The notes under the pieces were generated by a model. It was not told the DNA's origin and made no database searches. It saw only the letters and a program-made list of their open reading frames with translations. DNA of 64,000 nucleotides from Cunninghamia lanceolata (taxonomy: Eukaryota; Streptophyta; Pinopsida; Cupressales; Cupressaceae): positions 1,240,001-1,304,000 of the forward strand of contig BSBN01000040.1 of assembly GCA_027924645.1 (NCBI GenBank), written 5' to 3'. Below, in pieces: positions 1 to 10,767 of the stretch (position 1 is the stretch's first letter; the number at the start of each line of letters is the position of its first letter). Position numbers and translations under genes: made by a program.

Positions 1-2
1 AG

Positions 3-884
3 AAACATCCCTACAAATCATTGGAGGTAGATCCACTAGGAGCCTTCTCTAGTGTTCCCCACGGAGTCTTACATACTGAAGATATTAGGGTTTACATACA
101 CGCAAACATTGAGGAATTTGGGGAATTCAAATTAAGAGACCTCTATCACAAGCAACTGATAGACAATGCTTTTGAGCTCAAACCAGAGTATAAGGGTATC
201 CAGAAGAAACAATTTGAGCAATTCATTCATTTCCCTAGCTTTGAAGAAGATGAATGGGTCCGGTATGTACTGAGCAGGATGCATGACAACTTCCTTTGGC
301 TAGATAGACCCTGTAAGATCACAAAAGAAGCAATTAGAGCAATAACTGGTCTATACTCTTCCGGGGGGGTACCTATCCTCAAATCTGTCAAGAACAACGT
401 TGTAACTGAGGCCACCGGATCAAAATATGATAAGAGGGCAATGACCATTGAAGATATTTCGGATCCGGATATCAAATATGCATCAATGATAATAGGATAC
501 AAGATCTATCACTCCAGCAGGGAGAATTCTGTATCCGGAACTGCAATATACACAGCATATGAAATGCTAAGAAAGAATGCAGATTATGATCTTTGTGAAC
601 TACTACTAAGCCAATTAATGGAAAATGTACAGAAAATCAAGAAAGACAAGAAGAACTCCTTTAAGTATGGTACTCTCATCGTATGTCTATTCTTTTACTT
701 CATGAATGAGCTACCCGGAACAAGTGGATGGGTATGGCAGAATGACAAACCTGTTGCAGTCCAGATAAGAGACTATTTGCATGGACTTGGGGATGCAAAA
801 GCGAGAAATACAGCTCTATGGGGATACTTCAAAAACTTTCAGAGCATGATGCAAGCAAGAGAGAATTCCCCAGTCTCTCATTGA
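3..884 (+). pseudogene. Family N ORF, N-terminal part (frameshifted)
   Basis: The frame is open from the window edge, so the start codon lies to the left; in copy 2 the equivalent protein starts with an ATG about 20 codons upstream. The segment is about 290 codons and matches copy 2 closely (for example IRVYIHANIEEFGE and MIIGYKIYHSSREN). I recognise no reverse transcriptase, integrase or protease motif. The pattern 'DRPCKITKEAIRAITGL' loosely recalls putative plant-transposon or mobile-domain proteins, but I would not assign a family. It ends in a premature stop: the stretch just before it is two bases shorter than copy 2, which shifts the frame relative to the ORF starting at 910. The ancestral state was one continuous reading frame. 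Confidence 0.7.
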
Positions 885-909
885 GAAATACAAGGACTCA
901 GTATGCTTT

Positions 910-3081
910 ATGGTTGACACTGATCAGTGCCTAATGGAGGCAGTGGAGCCAAGGACTGTCTGGATCATGCCCATGGGGTATGAAGTTGATGAACAGATAG
1001 TAGAGCTGCATGTTCAACACATGCTAAGTCAGCCCAAAGATCCTAAGGCAGAAAGGTTTGGAACCTTTGAGGAGCTGAGTGTGAAATTACATGTAGAACT
1101 CAGGGAACCTGAGATTAAGAGAAAAGTGAGAAAAGAAGTAGAGCACATTGCTCAAGGCCTAGGCATCTCAAAAGAGGCACTTGATGCCAGCCGGGAAAAG
1201 AGGAGAAAGGCTGAGGAAGAAGAGAAAAGCAAAGAAAGTGCTCCGGTTGAAACCCCCACCCGGACCAGATCATCAAAGAGATCTGCACCTTCCACAACCA
1301 AAAGCTCAAAACCGGAAGTCCAGGCATCCGGTAAAAGATCCAAGACAAAAGCATCAAGGGCTTATGAAAGCCAAAAGGATGAAGAGGAAACAGAATCAGA
1401 TGAGGAAGTAAGAGAAGTAAAGAAACAGAAGAAGAAAGGATCCGGTAAGCCCTCCACAGGCCAAGACAAGGATGAAATGGCAGAGGTAACTGTTGAAAAG
1501 CCCACTCTGTCACTAGAGAGCATAATCAAGTCGGTCACGGTGGATGGAAACCTTCAACCAATGACTGAATCCTATGATGACTTCAGTGAGGCAGACCAAA
1601 AGACTCTGCAGGAAGCCACAGTTAAATATCTGAACACATACAATAAGGCTTTTATTGAGATCATATCTCTCATTCCTAAAAGCCTAGAGAAGGAAATGGA
1701 AGTAAGAAAGAATAATGCTCATGCCAAAGATCTTGAGATCCGGGAGCAGATAGCTATTCAGCTATATCCTCAAATTGATCCCAAGACAATGAACATGATC
1801 TTCAAGGACTGCAGAGATGAGTTCAGAAGTAAAGCCAGGATGAATCAGCTCATGCTTGGTGAGACTGACAAAGTGGCACAAGAGACAGAAGAGATCCTCC
1901 GGAAGGCCTTCAAAAGGTTCAATCTTCCTGTTGTAGAGGACTTAGGTGCAGAAACAGCTGCTGATTTGGAATCTTCTGTTCCGGAAGAAGTGAGCCCTGA
2001 ACAGACAAGTGAGGACTTGGGACCCTCTGCTCCAGAAGAAGTGGCCCATGAACAAGCAAGCATCTCTCCTCCGGTTTCCCCTACAGTCTCCGGATCCAAA
2101 GAAGAAGAGCAATTGCAGGAGAAGGAAGCAGTGGTGACAGACAAAGAGGTTGACAGTTCTAAGACTGCAGAAGAAAAGAAACATCTGTCTCCGGCAAGAG
2201 ACACTGCACAAACTGTTCAACAATTTTTGAGCAAAGAAACTCTAGAGATTGATGAACCGGAGCTTCTAAAAGGTCCATTTGATTTTGACTCTCTCTCTCC
2301 GGTACAAACAATGAAGATAGCTTCATTTGCAAATGCCAAGGCAAATGAAAAGCTCCTGAAGTCTCATATGGAAGACTGTGAGTTGATAGAGGCTGCTTCC
2401 GGAGTACTTGTAAAGATCATGCCATCAATCCAGATAGATCCGACAGCCTCCACTTCCGGTAATCTAAAAACCTTAGTCAGCAGTATTGATACACATTTTA
2501 ATTCTCTAGAAAAATCAGCTGAAGAAAAGGTCCGGAAGGAATTTTTGGATAAGAGATTTTCTGAAATATTAGAATTAATCTCTAAGGATAGGAAGATTGT
2601 AAGCATTGGAATAAAGAGCTTAGAAAATGCTCTTAAGGATGGCGGTGACATCTACAAATTTTGTATATCTTGGTCAAAGGCAACAGCAGCAATTGACAAG
2701 AAAATAAAAGAGGAACAGGACAAGCTTCAAAGCTTATCTCAAAGTTTTGATCCTCTCTCTTCCTCTATAATAAATCAAGAATGTCAGACTATTGCAGTCT
2801 TGAATGAAATAAAGAATCTTGAGAAGGAGAGGAAGAACATTACCAACCGGATGGGAGAACTTAGAAGGATTATAGTCCCTAAGTTGGAAACTATGCATGA
2901 GGCCATCAGTGATGCCCAGACCACCGCCCATACAAAAGATCCGACAGATCTCAGGCGGGCAGAAGCTTTTGCATTTTTGTTGAGTGGTCACATTTCAATC
3001 TTGGACAGAATGAAGCTAAGTTGGGCTACTGAAATGGTTCAACTGCAGACATCCTTTGCAGACATTCTGCAGTATATGTGA
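910..3081 (+). CDS. Family N long non-pol protein, C-terminal 723 codons
   Basis: This is an uninterrupted 723-codon ORF. Visible layout: a conserved head (residues 1-85, VWIMPMGYEVDEQ), a Lys/Glu-rich hydrophilic section (about 85-190) with basic clusters such as KKQKKKG that could act as nuclear signals, a conserved middle (about 200-330), an acidic Pro/Ser/Glu linker (about 340-440), and a conserved C-terminal part (about 440-723) rich in predicted coiled coil. The last section aligns with copy 2 at 34623-35894 with mostly conservative changes. The ATG is internal to the ancestral protein, because the same frame stays open upstream and aligns with copy 2. No pol domain and no known enzyme motif is seen, and the function is unknown. 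Its position between Gag and the 3' LTR is where pol or an env-like ORF would be expected. Confidence 0.75.
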   Translation: MVDTDQCLMEAVEPRTVWIMPMGYEVDEQIVELHVQHMLSQPKDPKAERFGTFEELSVKLHVELREPEIKRKVRKEVEHIAQGLGISKEALDASREKRRKAEEEEKSKESAPVETPTRTRSSKRSAPSTTKSSKPEVQASGKRSKTKASRAYESQKDEEETESDEEVREVKKQKKKGSGKPSTGQDKDEMAEVTVEKPTLSLESIIKSVTVDGNLQPMTESYDDFSEADQKTLQEATVKYLNTYNKAFIEIISLIPKSLEKEMEVRKNNAHAKDLEIREQIAIQLYPQIDPKTMNMIFKDCRDEFRSKARMNQLMLGETDKVAQETEEILRKAFKRFNLPVVEDLGAETAADLESSVPEEVSPEQTSEDLGPSAPEEVAHEQASISPPVSPTVSGSKEEEQLQEKEAVVTDKEVDSSKTAEEKKHLSPARDTAQTVQQFLSKETLEIDEPELLKGPFDFDSLSPVQTMKIASFANAKANEKLLKSHMEDCELIEAASGVLVKIMPSIQIDPTASTSGNLKTLVSSIDTHFNSLEKSAEEKVRKEFLDKRFSEILELISKDRKIVSIGIKSLENALKDGGDIYKFCISWSKATAAIDKKIKEEQDKLQSLSQSFDPLSSSIINQECQTIAVLNEIKNLEKERKNITNRMGELRRIIVPKLETMHEAISDAQTTAHTKDPTDLRRAEAFAFLLSGHISILDRMKLSWATEMVQLQTSFADILQYM

Positions 3082-3158
3082 GTATGTAAATATGCGGCTA
3101 TATATAGAAAATTTTTGAAAATTTTGGTGTGCGGACCCTACCCTTTGCCATTGATGTC

Positions 3159-3313
3159 AAAGGGGGAGTGAGGAGCAGTGAAAAATGAGGAATCCAACTC
3201 AGGGGGAGTTCCGGAAATTGTATATAAAGACAGAGCATCAGCAAAGGGGGAGCATAGTGTAAACACTTAGTCATTTTTCACTAAGTGTTGCCATCAATGC
3301 CAAAGGGGGAGAT
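3159..3313 (+). promoter_or_regulatory. Repeated polypurine tracts before the 3' LTR
   Basis: A(A)AGGGGGAG-type tracts occur at 3159-3168, 3201-3208, 3243-3252 and 3302-3311. The last one lies directly before the LTR and is the expected primer for plus-strand DNA synthesis. Four similarly spaced tracts occur in copy 2 (34370-34530, reverse strand). A perfect 10-bp stem (3262-3271 with 3280-3289) precedes the last tract. Confidence 0.75.
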
Positions 3314-4406
3314 TGTTGGCAAGAGACACTATATGGATTCATGGTTGTTGTCATTGATGGCAACAAAGGTCATCCCACATATCCGCAAGTCATGATATGT
3401 CTCTACCGGAAGTCAGATTGAAGATTGTTGTGGTCCGGTGAACAAGAACAGAGCATGTGGCAAGGTCCGACAGATTGGTCCGGATCTCTCAGAGGAAGTG
3501 TCTTGGTGCAGTGCGGATCTGGGGAAGTCAAGAGGACTATCTTGAGTGGTATATTCCAAGGATTTAGCCTCCGGAGTTGGACAAGGAAAAAGATATGAAT
3601 AGTTGAGTACCGGATTCCTGAGAGACAGTGAAAACAGAGGAAGAACTGACTGACAGAGTATCAGACTACTTTCCGGATGTGTTACAGATGATGATAAAGG
3701 TTGCGGAGGCATGAATCATGTTTGGCCGACATAATTGATGATATCTACAAGTATATGCTTGATCCGCATTGCTTGGTGAGCAAGGATTCAGCCGACAGAA
3801 CTAAGTTTGTAAGAAACTAGACTGTTCCGGATGCCGACTAGAAAGGTGATGAAATTACTTGTGCGGATATATATAGAGGATGGATTTAGTTGTAAAGTGT
3901 GAAAAGTATGTGAAAGGATATGCGAACAAGTCCAGAGTAGAGCAGAAGTAGCAAGAAAGATCCGGTATGTGAAAGGATAGCAGACTAAAGAACAGAGGAA
4001 AGATGAAGTGCAGCAGATCAGTATACTGAACCTAACCGGAACTGAACTCCAGCATATGCAGATGCTTCCAATCAGTTCAAGACTGTGATTCTTATCACTT
4101 TGTAAGACAGTGTGTCTTCTTGTAGGCAGTGAGCCTCTTGTGAGCAGTGTGCTCGGGCAGTGAGCCCTAATTGGCAAGTGCCATTTTTGTAATTTCCTAT
4201 TCTTCTAACAGAGAATATTTCTTGGGTTAATCACCCCGTGGTTTTCTCCCTTAACAGGGTTTCCACGTCAAAAATACTGTGTCATGTGTTTCTTACTTCA
4301 TGGTTAATGTTTTGTGTTTGATTTTATGCTGCTTCAATTAAAAGGAAAGTTCAATAAGAGAAATAACTAGGATAACTGATTCACCCCCCCCTCTCAGTTA
4401 TCAACA
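3314..4406 (+). repeat. 3' LTR of family N copy 1
   Basis: The LTR is bounded by TGTTGGC and ATCAACA, follows a polypurine tract, and is homologous to the two LTRs of copy 2. A TATA-like ATATATAG lies near 3868-3876. Four short imperfect repeats of about 18 bp built on GCAGTGAGCC lie near 4105-4170. The U5 end carries the pyrimidine run and CTCAGTTATCAACA seen in copy 2. Confidence 0.9.
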
Positions 4407-4407
4407 G

Positions 4408-5489
4408 ATGCTACCTTATGAGACATACACAAAGGTGTTTGTGGCACACATTCTACTAGTCCTAACCTTGCTAAGAAGATACTCCACATAGGGTATTATT
4501 GGCCTACTATAGAATAAGTTACTTTACAGTTTGCTAAGAAGTGTCTACAATGCCAGCAGCATGGATATTTGATTCACACACAAGCTCATGAACTACAACC
4601 TATGACAAATCCATGGCCTTTTTCACAATGGGGTCTCGACCTCGTAGGACAAATTCACCCATCCTCATCCAACGGCCATAAGTTTATCATTACTGCCACT
4701 AAGTACTTCATGAAGTGGGTCGAAGCCATTCCCATGACATATATCACTGAAAAGCAAATAGCCAAGTTTATCCTTAACTACCTCATTTGCCGGTATGCTA
4801 TCCCCCAAGCCATTGTCACTGATAATGGGAGACCATTCAAGAATCAAGATGTCTATGCCTTATGCACACAATACAATATTTAACATCACTTTTCCACTCC
4901 CCACTATCCGCAAAGTAACGGCCAAGCTGAGGCTTCCAACAAAACCATTCTCAAAATCCTCAAGAAAATAGTCAATGAAGTTGGTCATGATTGGCACTTG
5001 CAACTCAATCCTGCCCTATGGGCCTACCGCACTAGTATCAGAACACCAACTAGTTCCACACCCTATGCCTTAGTCTATGGCTCTAAATCCATCCTACCTA
5101 TAGAGGTTGAGATCCCATCCCTCAGAGTATCCATGCAGGACCTGATTGATGGAGAGGAGTATCGCACTTCTAGATTAGCCAAGCTAGAACTACTAGATGA
5201 GAGGTGCCTTTCCACGCTTAATCATCTCCATGTCTATCAAAACCACCTCTGGCGTAATTACAACAAAAAGATCAAAGAAAGATTGTTCCAAGTGGGTGAT
5301 CTTGTCTTAAAAGAAAATCAGAGAAATCAAGCAGATCGAGAAAAGAAGGGCAAGTTTGAGCCTAATTGGTTAGGACCCTTTATTGTCACAACAGCATATG
5401 GATCAGGAGCTTATACTTTAACTACACCTGACAGCATTCCTCTAGATGAGCCACTTAACAATGTTCATCACAAGAAGTTCTATGCCTGA
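4408..5489 (+). pseudogene. Tat-type integrase (element A)
   Basis: Reading through stops gives a gypsy integrase. The catalytic core has its first Asp in GLDLVGQIHP, its second in VTDNGRPF, and the Glu in QAEASNKTI; the C-terminal module has FQVGDLVL and FEPNWLGPF and ends in NNVHHKKFYA. The order and wording are those of the Tat/Retand group. A TAA at about 4880 splits the core, and the zinc-binding N-terminus before 4560 is badly decayed. Catalytic residues are still present, but the gene is broken. The parallel copy in element B is at 49830-51134 on the minus strand. Confidence 0.85.
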
Positions 5490-7519
5490 TCCTCAGAGTA
5501 TCAAAAAAAAAAAAAATCCGTCCTATGGTGAAAACCTGGTAAACAGGTGCCTTAGATAAGTACCATAGTGAAAAAAATGGCAAACAAGTGCTATGTGTAG
5601 AGTCAGCATCCATCATCTATCAAGTCTTGTTCATTCCATGACCATTTCACAATGAACATCATCCATCCATCCATAATAAAACCATTGACCTTGCTTACAT
5701 TTCCATCTCCCTATCTAGAATAGCTTGGAAATTTGTCAATGTACATCGTCGTCATCCCACGTCTTGATCTATGTCAACAGTTATCATTGTCTTGTCCTAG
5801 GTCAAACTTTCTATGTCTTCTTCATCAGTCATTCATGCAAACACCTCTACTAGAATGGGGGCAACTCTTTCCTTAACCTAGGTCTAGGAATGGATCCTTG
5901 TTCGCGGTTCAGCAACAATCTCACACAATAACAAAAACACATCAACAACCCAAACAAAAAAACATGAGCACTTCAACCATCTCCCCACAATGACAATACT
6001 TTTTCTACTTCATCACACAAACCAGAACTACATATCATCTCATTCAATCTTAAGGTACCTTGATCCCATGGATATGGGTATGTAGGCAGTCTGGAATACA
6101 AAGGGAGTTTCTAGTACTCAGGTACATAAGATATCATCATTTCACCAACCCAAGCTCAAACACCTTGACCCACTCATTACTCTACCTAGAACTACATATT
6201 ATCACATTTCATCTTGCATTGTAATGTGCCTTGATCTCGTGGATACAAGGTATGTAGGAAGTCTGGAATATGAAGGAAGTATCCAATACTCAGGCACATA
6301 CGATTCATCATTCTTCACCCATTTTAATTCATTGACATGTCACCTTTCTAGTCTTCCATTTATCAAAATCTATTCACCTCAACTTGACTAACTCAAGCAG
6401 CAAAACAACAAACAAACACATCCTTTCAAAGCAAAAACCCTTAAACAAACCTGAAGCAAAGCAACTTACTTACAGAGCCATATATTGTCCTACATATCGA
6501 TTGCCAACATCAGCTAAATCAATCTCAACCAAGAAACAGATCAACAAACTTGTCTTATACAGAATGTTCCATGATCAAAACCAGACCAACACATGTGTCT
6601 TTTGCGACATGTTACATTTCTTGAAACCAGACATTATCTTTTCAACAGATAACACCCTTTAACAGACACATTGTTCCTACGATAAGGTTGTTATCTTTCC
6701 TATCCAATCTCTCCTGAGAAACCTCTTTGGCAAGAGAATATGTCAACTGTATGTTTACTTTGTAAGTTAGTCAATTTACTTTTTGGTTTATCTCTTGTTC
6801 CTTTTTCCAATACATATTCATGACTACCTTGATTTATCTATATCTTGGTATGTTACGATGCAGTACGGATTAGGGGCATAGTCATTGCTTTTGTGTGCCG
6901 TGTTTGAGGAATGATCTTTAGTATCTTTCTTAGCAGCATAATTATCTTGTGTGTGTTACGACCTAGCATCTTACATATTAATATTCTTCTTGCATTTATG
7001 TATTGAAGTTTATTTTATGTTCAAGCTTATGGCTCATTCACATGTTCAACAAGGTCATATTATGTCTAAGGGATCTAAGTTCAAGCTACTTACTTGCAGA
7101 GTCAATCTCTACACACTCGGATATCACAACACCTTGGTCATTTATACCTTGGTGGAAAATTATCCATGTGCTATATCAAAAATAAAGATTTCTCTTTATT
7201 AACATTTGTGAAACCATTGTAACAAGCTTATCCATCTACCCATCCATTCATCCATGGCCTTATATAGTTTTCAAGCAAGGATGGATCAACAATCTCTCTC
7301 TCATATTCTCTTATGTCTCCTTTCTTCTATCCAACCTCTACATCGTAATGCAATCTTCTAGTCGAGTGTCAACCTAGTCCTTCTGTCGCTTCCCTATCTT
7401 TCCTCTCGAGGGGGCATCCTATGCCAGCTACACTGGGGCATCAAAATTGTATCATGCCTTCAACAATCATTTTCTTTGAAACAACGCTATAAACTGTATT
7501 GCATCAAAAAGGGGCAAAA
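5490..7519 (+). other. 3' UTR of element A
   Basis: This stretch is about 2 kb without convincing coding capacity. It begins with a 13-A run (about 5502), contains two copies of a module of about 110 bp (listed separately) and ends in the tract AAAAGGGGCAAAA before the LTR. It aligns with the 3' region of element B between about 47.9 and 49.8 kb and again between 44.42 and 44.62 kb. Short ORFs here are not conserved in B and are probably chance. Confidence 0.7.
6020..6310 (+). repeat. Duplicated 'GGTATGTAGG' module in the 3' UTR
   Basis: Two imperfect copies about 168 bp apart each read: AGAACTACAT, a variable part, CCTTGATCYCRTGGATA, GGTATGTAGG, AGTCTGGA, then a CTCAGG end. Similar copies occur twice in element B's 3' UTR (48840-49110, reverse) and once in each LTR of the unrelated element F (near 12670-12780 and 21190-21310). 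Confidence 0.7.
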
Positions 7520-8830
7520 TGTAGACACCCTAAAATGACTATGTCTTCAAATCACTTGCATTTCATCTAATCTGTTGCATCACCCGCATTTCAACATTAA
7601 TTGAATAATCTAATTATTTAATTAATTTCATCTATTTCTTCCAAAACTCTAAAATTCAACATTAATTGAATAAATTGTATTTATTTAATTAATTTCAGCA
7701 AAATCAACCTTATTCTTCCAAAATTAAATAATTTTTATTATTTAATTAAATCGTTATCCTCTTTCAAATTTCAAGTCCACATTAATTAAATAAATCCAAT
7801 TATTTAATTAATTCATCACAAATCCTCTTATCTACAATTAAATAATTTACATTATTTAATTAAATCAATTATTCTTCTAAATTTAAATAAATCATGCAAA
7901 TTTATTTAAATTATCTCAATCCTCTAAAAATAAATAAAATCAAGTATTTTATTTATAATCTTCAAATCTATTCGCCTCTAAAAATAAATCTTCTAAAAAT
8001 AAAATATAATCACATATTTTATTTATCCTTTATTATGCAAAATAGATTAAATCAATTTATTTGTTTAATTTATTTAAATTTTCATATCTTATCTATTCTT
8101 CAAAATTATGCATAATCAATTAAATAAATTTATTTATTTATTTTCAATTATCTTCCAATTCCTCTAAAAATATCATGTTAACTCATGTGCACAATCAGTC
8201 TTATTTTTAGAACTTCAAAACGCAAATTACAAGTTGAGTTAATTGGCTTTACTTTATCTTATTTTCATCAACTCATGAATTAGAAAAAAAAAGCATTCTA
8301 ATTTATGAAATCAAAATCCTATCTTTATAAAAAAAAGCAATTATCTTAATAAAAATATCTTTTTGGAGTGACACATGTCGTGTGCACATTCAGCATGAGT
8401 TATTTGATTTATCTTAACCATTCATTCTATGGATTTATTTCATCCATTGATCGATCATGTTTGAAACCTATATAAACCCCCTCTCATCTCCATAGCAAAT
8501 CCTCTTCGATCACTTATTCTCAGGCATCTTTTACAGCGCTTTGAGCATACATCGCATCGTTGAGCACCTTATGATCTTTTGACATCGATCTTTTGAGCAC
8601 AAATACCCCTACATCTGCTTGTTGCAACCATGGTTTCGCAACGTTATTAAGCAATCCACATTCATACAAAGAGAACAATACAATCTAGGTGAAGGCTTTC
8701 TTGTTTTATTTGATTTATTCATTGATATTGACTTTTTACTTAAATCAATCTCTTTATGTTATGAGTAATTGAGTTGTTATTATCATTGTTGTGATTTTAT
8801 CATTCAACTTCTCAATTTTCCTCATACACA
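7520..8830 (+). repeat. 3' LTR of Tat element A
   Basis: The LTR starts TGTAGACACCC right after the polypurine tract and ends CTCATACACA, the same boundaries as in D (60870-61949) and, reversed, B (43217-44416). U3 carries a run of at least eight AT-rich palindromes (7596-8140). A TATA box (CTATATAAACC) lies near 8468-8478, about 350 bp before the LTR end. The downstream flank is RNase H coding sequence of element E. Confidence 0.9.
7596..8145 (+). repeat. Array of AT palindromes in LTR U3 (A)
   Basis: Short inverted repeats follow one another with loops of 3-7 bases and pyrimidine-rich spacers. Examples are the arms ATTAATTAAATAA (near 7781 with 7801), AATTTAAATAAAT (near 7880 with 7900) and AATTAAATAAT (near 7722 and near 7836). 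Equivalent arrays are in the D LTR (about 60950-61380) and the B LTR (about 43850-44345). Confidence 0.8.
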
Positions 8831-9806
8831 ATTGTTGTAGTCCCAGATGCTGCAGTAAAAGCATTGTTGATGCAGAATGAGTTGGGTGAAAGAAGAGAAA
8901 AATGGGTCACAATACTATAAGAATTTGATCTAGAGATACAACCTATGAAGCTAGTAAGGGGACAAGCACTTACCAAGACTATGGGAAAGACCAACCCAGG
9001 ATTGGTATCTCAACAATATGTACTAGAAGATATCTCAAAAGATGAATGGTATGGTGACATATTGTTTTATCTTCTTAACCAATGATGTCCACCTCATTTG
9101 AGCTTAGTTCAGATACGATCTTTGAGGCTGAAGAGTAGTAGTTTTATGGTCAAAGGGTCAATTTTATACAAGAAGAATCATGAAGGGGTCTATTTGAGGT
9201 GCTTAGAAAAAAAAGTGGTGCAAGTTTTGACCAGTTTTCATGAGAAGTTTGGGACAGGCCATGGTTCTGGGCACTGCAAATTAGATCCTTTGGGCTAGAT
9301 GTTACTGGCCTACCGTGTTTAAAGACACTCATGCACATGTCCGAACTTGTCACATTTGCCAAACTGCTACTTCAAGAGAGAGAAATGTTGCTATGCCACT
9401 ACAACCAGTGGTGAAGGTATGCTTGTTTGCACAATGGGGGCTCGATTTCATTGGTACTATCAACCCACCTTCTTCTGCAGGCCATAGGTATATTCTAACC
9501 ACTATTGATTACTACACAAGATGGTCTGAAGCTCATGCTTGTAAACAAAGTAATCAAATTTATTGAAGAACATGTCATCACAAGGTTTGGATGTCCTTTT
9601 TCTCTTGTCTGTGATAATGGTCCAACATTTTCTTTGTCATGTTTTTCAAACTAGGCATTTGATTATGGTATTGTGCTAAAATTATCATCTAATTATTACC
9701 CTCAAGGCAATGGAGTTGTTGAATCTACTACTAAAAACTTGCCTGATGTCATCAAAATATTGCTTAACAAAAATCCCAAAGAGTGGCATACCCAGTTCAG
9801 ATTTTC
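8831..9806 (+). pseudogene. Gypsy element E: RNase H tail and integrase, first part
   Basis: The sequence opens inside an RNase H domain (ALLMQNELGERR), passes a linker and the integrase zinc-binding region (HICQTA at about 9350), and enters the catalytic core (FAQWGLDFIGTINPPSSAGH, about 9425-9480; SDNG-like motif near 9610). Many stops and frameshifts break it. The reading is cut at 9806 by element F and resumes at 21932. The left boundary is the insertion of element A. The wording is gypsy but distinct from A/B (GTINPPSSAGH versus GKIHPSSSNGH), so E is a different family and the oldest host in this nest. Confidence 0.75.
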
Positions 9807-10309
9807 TGTCACAACTCAATATTTTTGAAATTTGAATTATGATGTGTTGTAAGAATTATTTTTTTTTAATTTTAAATTTTGAGACCTTTTTCTTGTGTCT
9901 TAACTTGACCCTGGGTGTCCTAACTAAGTTTAAATTGACCCTGGGTTATACCCAACGGGTCTAGGGTCACTTTTGACTTGGGTAACCCTTGGGCAACCTC
10001 CGTATGGTCACCTTAACTTCACAGTGAAGTTAAGTGACGAATTTGGAGGTATGGGTAAGGAAGACTTTGGTGGAGGAGCTCATGAGTGGGGTTTTTTTTT
10101 TAAATCCCACTTGGGATAGTGGAAAAAGGAGTGGGGTTATTTTTTAAATCCTAAGTGGTGTGGTCCTTCATGAGTGGGGTTATTTTTTTTTATCCCACTT
10201 AGGATAGTGACAAAATCCACCTCATCCTTCCACCTCAACTTTTCCACCTCACCATGTTGCACATGTAATTAAATATTTTTAATATTTAACTAGCTAATAA
10301 CCTCCACTT

Positions 10310-10560
10310 CCCCATGAGTTGAATTAAAAATTCAACTTGTCATATCCACTATCTAAAAATGAATCTTTAATTTATTTTTATCCTCCACTAAATTGAATTA
10401 AAAATTTAATTTATCCTCCACTCCCCAAAAATGAATCTTTAATTCATTTTTATCCTCCACTAAATTGAATTAAAAATTCAATTTATCCTCCACTTCCCAA
10501 AAATGAATCTTTAATTCATTTTTGTCCTCCACTGTGAATTTAAAATTTACAACTAATGAG
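10310..10560 (+). repeat. Hairpin array in F 5' LTR
   Basis: Alternating short palindromes (GTTGAATT/AATTCAAC; AAAAATGAAT/ATTCATTTTT; AAATTGAATT/AATTTAATTT) are separated by TCCTCCACT spacers. The same array is in the 3' LTR at about 18785-19030. It lies just upstream of the TATA box. Confidence 0.75.
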
Positions 10561-10767
10561 AGCCCTTGATCTCATCTTTTAATCCTCATCCTCCATCCCT
10601 TTTTCAAAAATCTATAAATGAGACCCTTCTCTAAGCCATTAGGGAAGGAGAAAATAACAACTTCTTGAAGCAAAAGCAATCCACATTTGAATCAAATAGG
10701 GTTATCTAATCTAGGAGCTCTTGGATACAAGCTTCCTCCTCCCTTGATGAGATTGGGTCTTCATGTG

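Larger units (their letters stand above)
1..4406 (+). mobile_element. Family N LTR retrotransposon, right part (copy 1)
   Basis: This is the 3' half of an LTR element cut by the left window edge. It holds a long non-pol ORF in two frames, a 3' UTR with repeated purine tracts and a 3' LTR running from TGTTGGC to ATCAACA. The minus-strand copy at 33266-40791 has the same order and homologous proteins, which defines the family. Immediately right of the LTR the sequence becomes Tat-type integrase DNA that aligns with the homologous stretch of element B near 50.9 kb, so copy 1 inserted into that integrase gene. The 5' LTR and the left target duplication are outside the window; the first bases on the right (GATGC) are the expected duplication. 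Confidence 0.85.
4407..8830 (+). mobile_element. Tat-type gypsy element A, 3' portion
   Basis: A contains the integrase remnant, a long 3' UTR, a polypurine tract (7507-7519) and the 3' LTR. It aligns collinearly with minus-strand element B (44.4-50.9 kb), except that the antisense PMD cassette of B is missing. It lies inside the RNase H region of element E, which resumes at 8831. The 5' part is left of the window, beyond the family N insertion. Confidence 0.85.

Noticed and set aside
1115..1513. Reverse-strand ORF of 132 codons inside the family N protein
   Set aside because: It is a shadow of the low-complexity Lys/Glu-rich region on the other strand and is not conserved in copy 2.
3413..4177. 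Reverse ORFs of 99 and 129 codons in the LTR
   Set aside because: They lie wholly in LTR DNA and have no motif; similar ORFs in the other LTRs (33742-34412, 40314-40807) are frame accidents of the same repeat.
7894..8115. 73-codon ORF rich in Leu/Ile/Asn/Tyr
   Set aside because: It falls in the AT palindrome array of the LTR; composition alone keeps it open.
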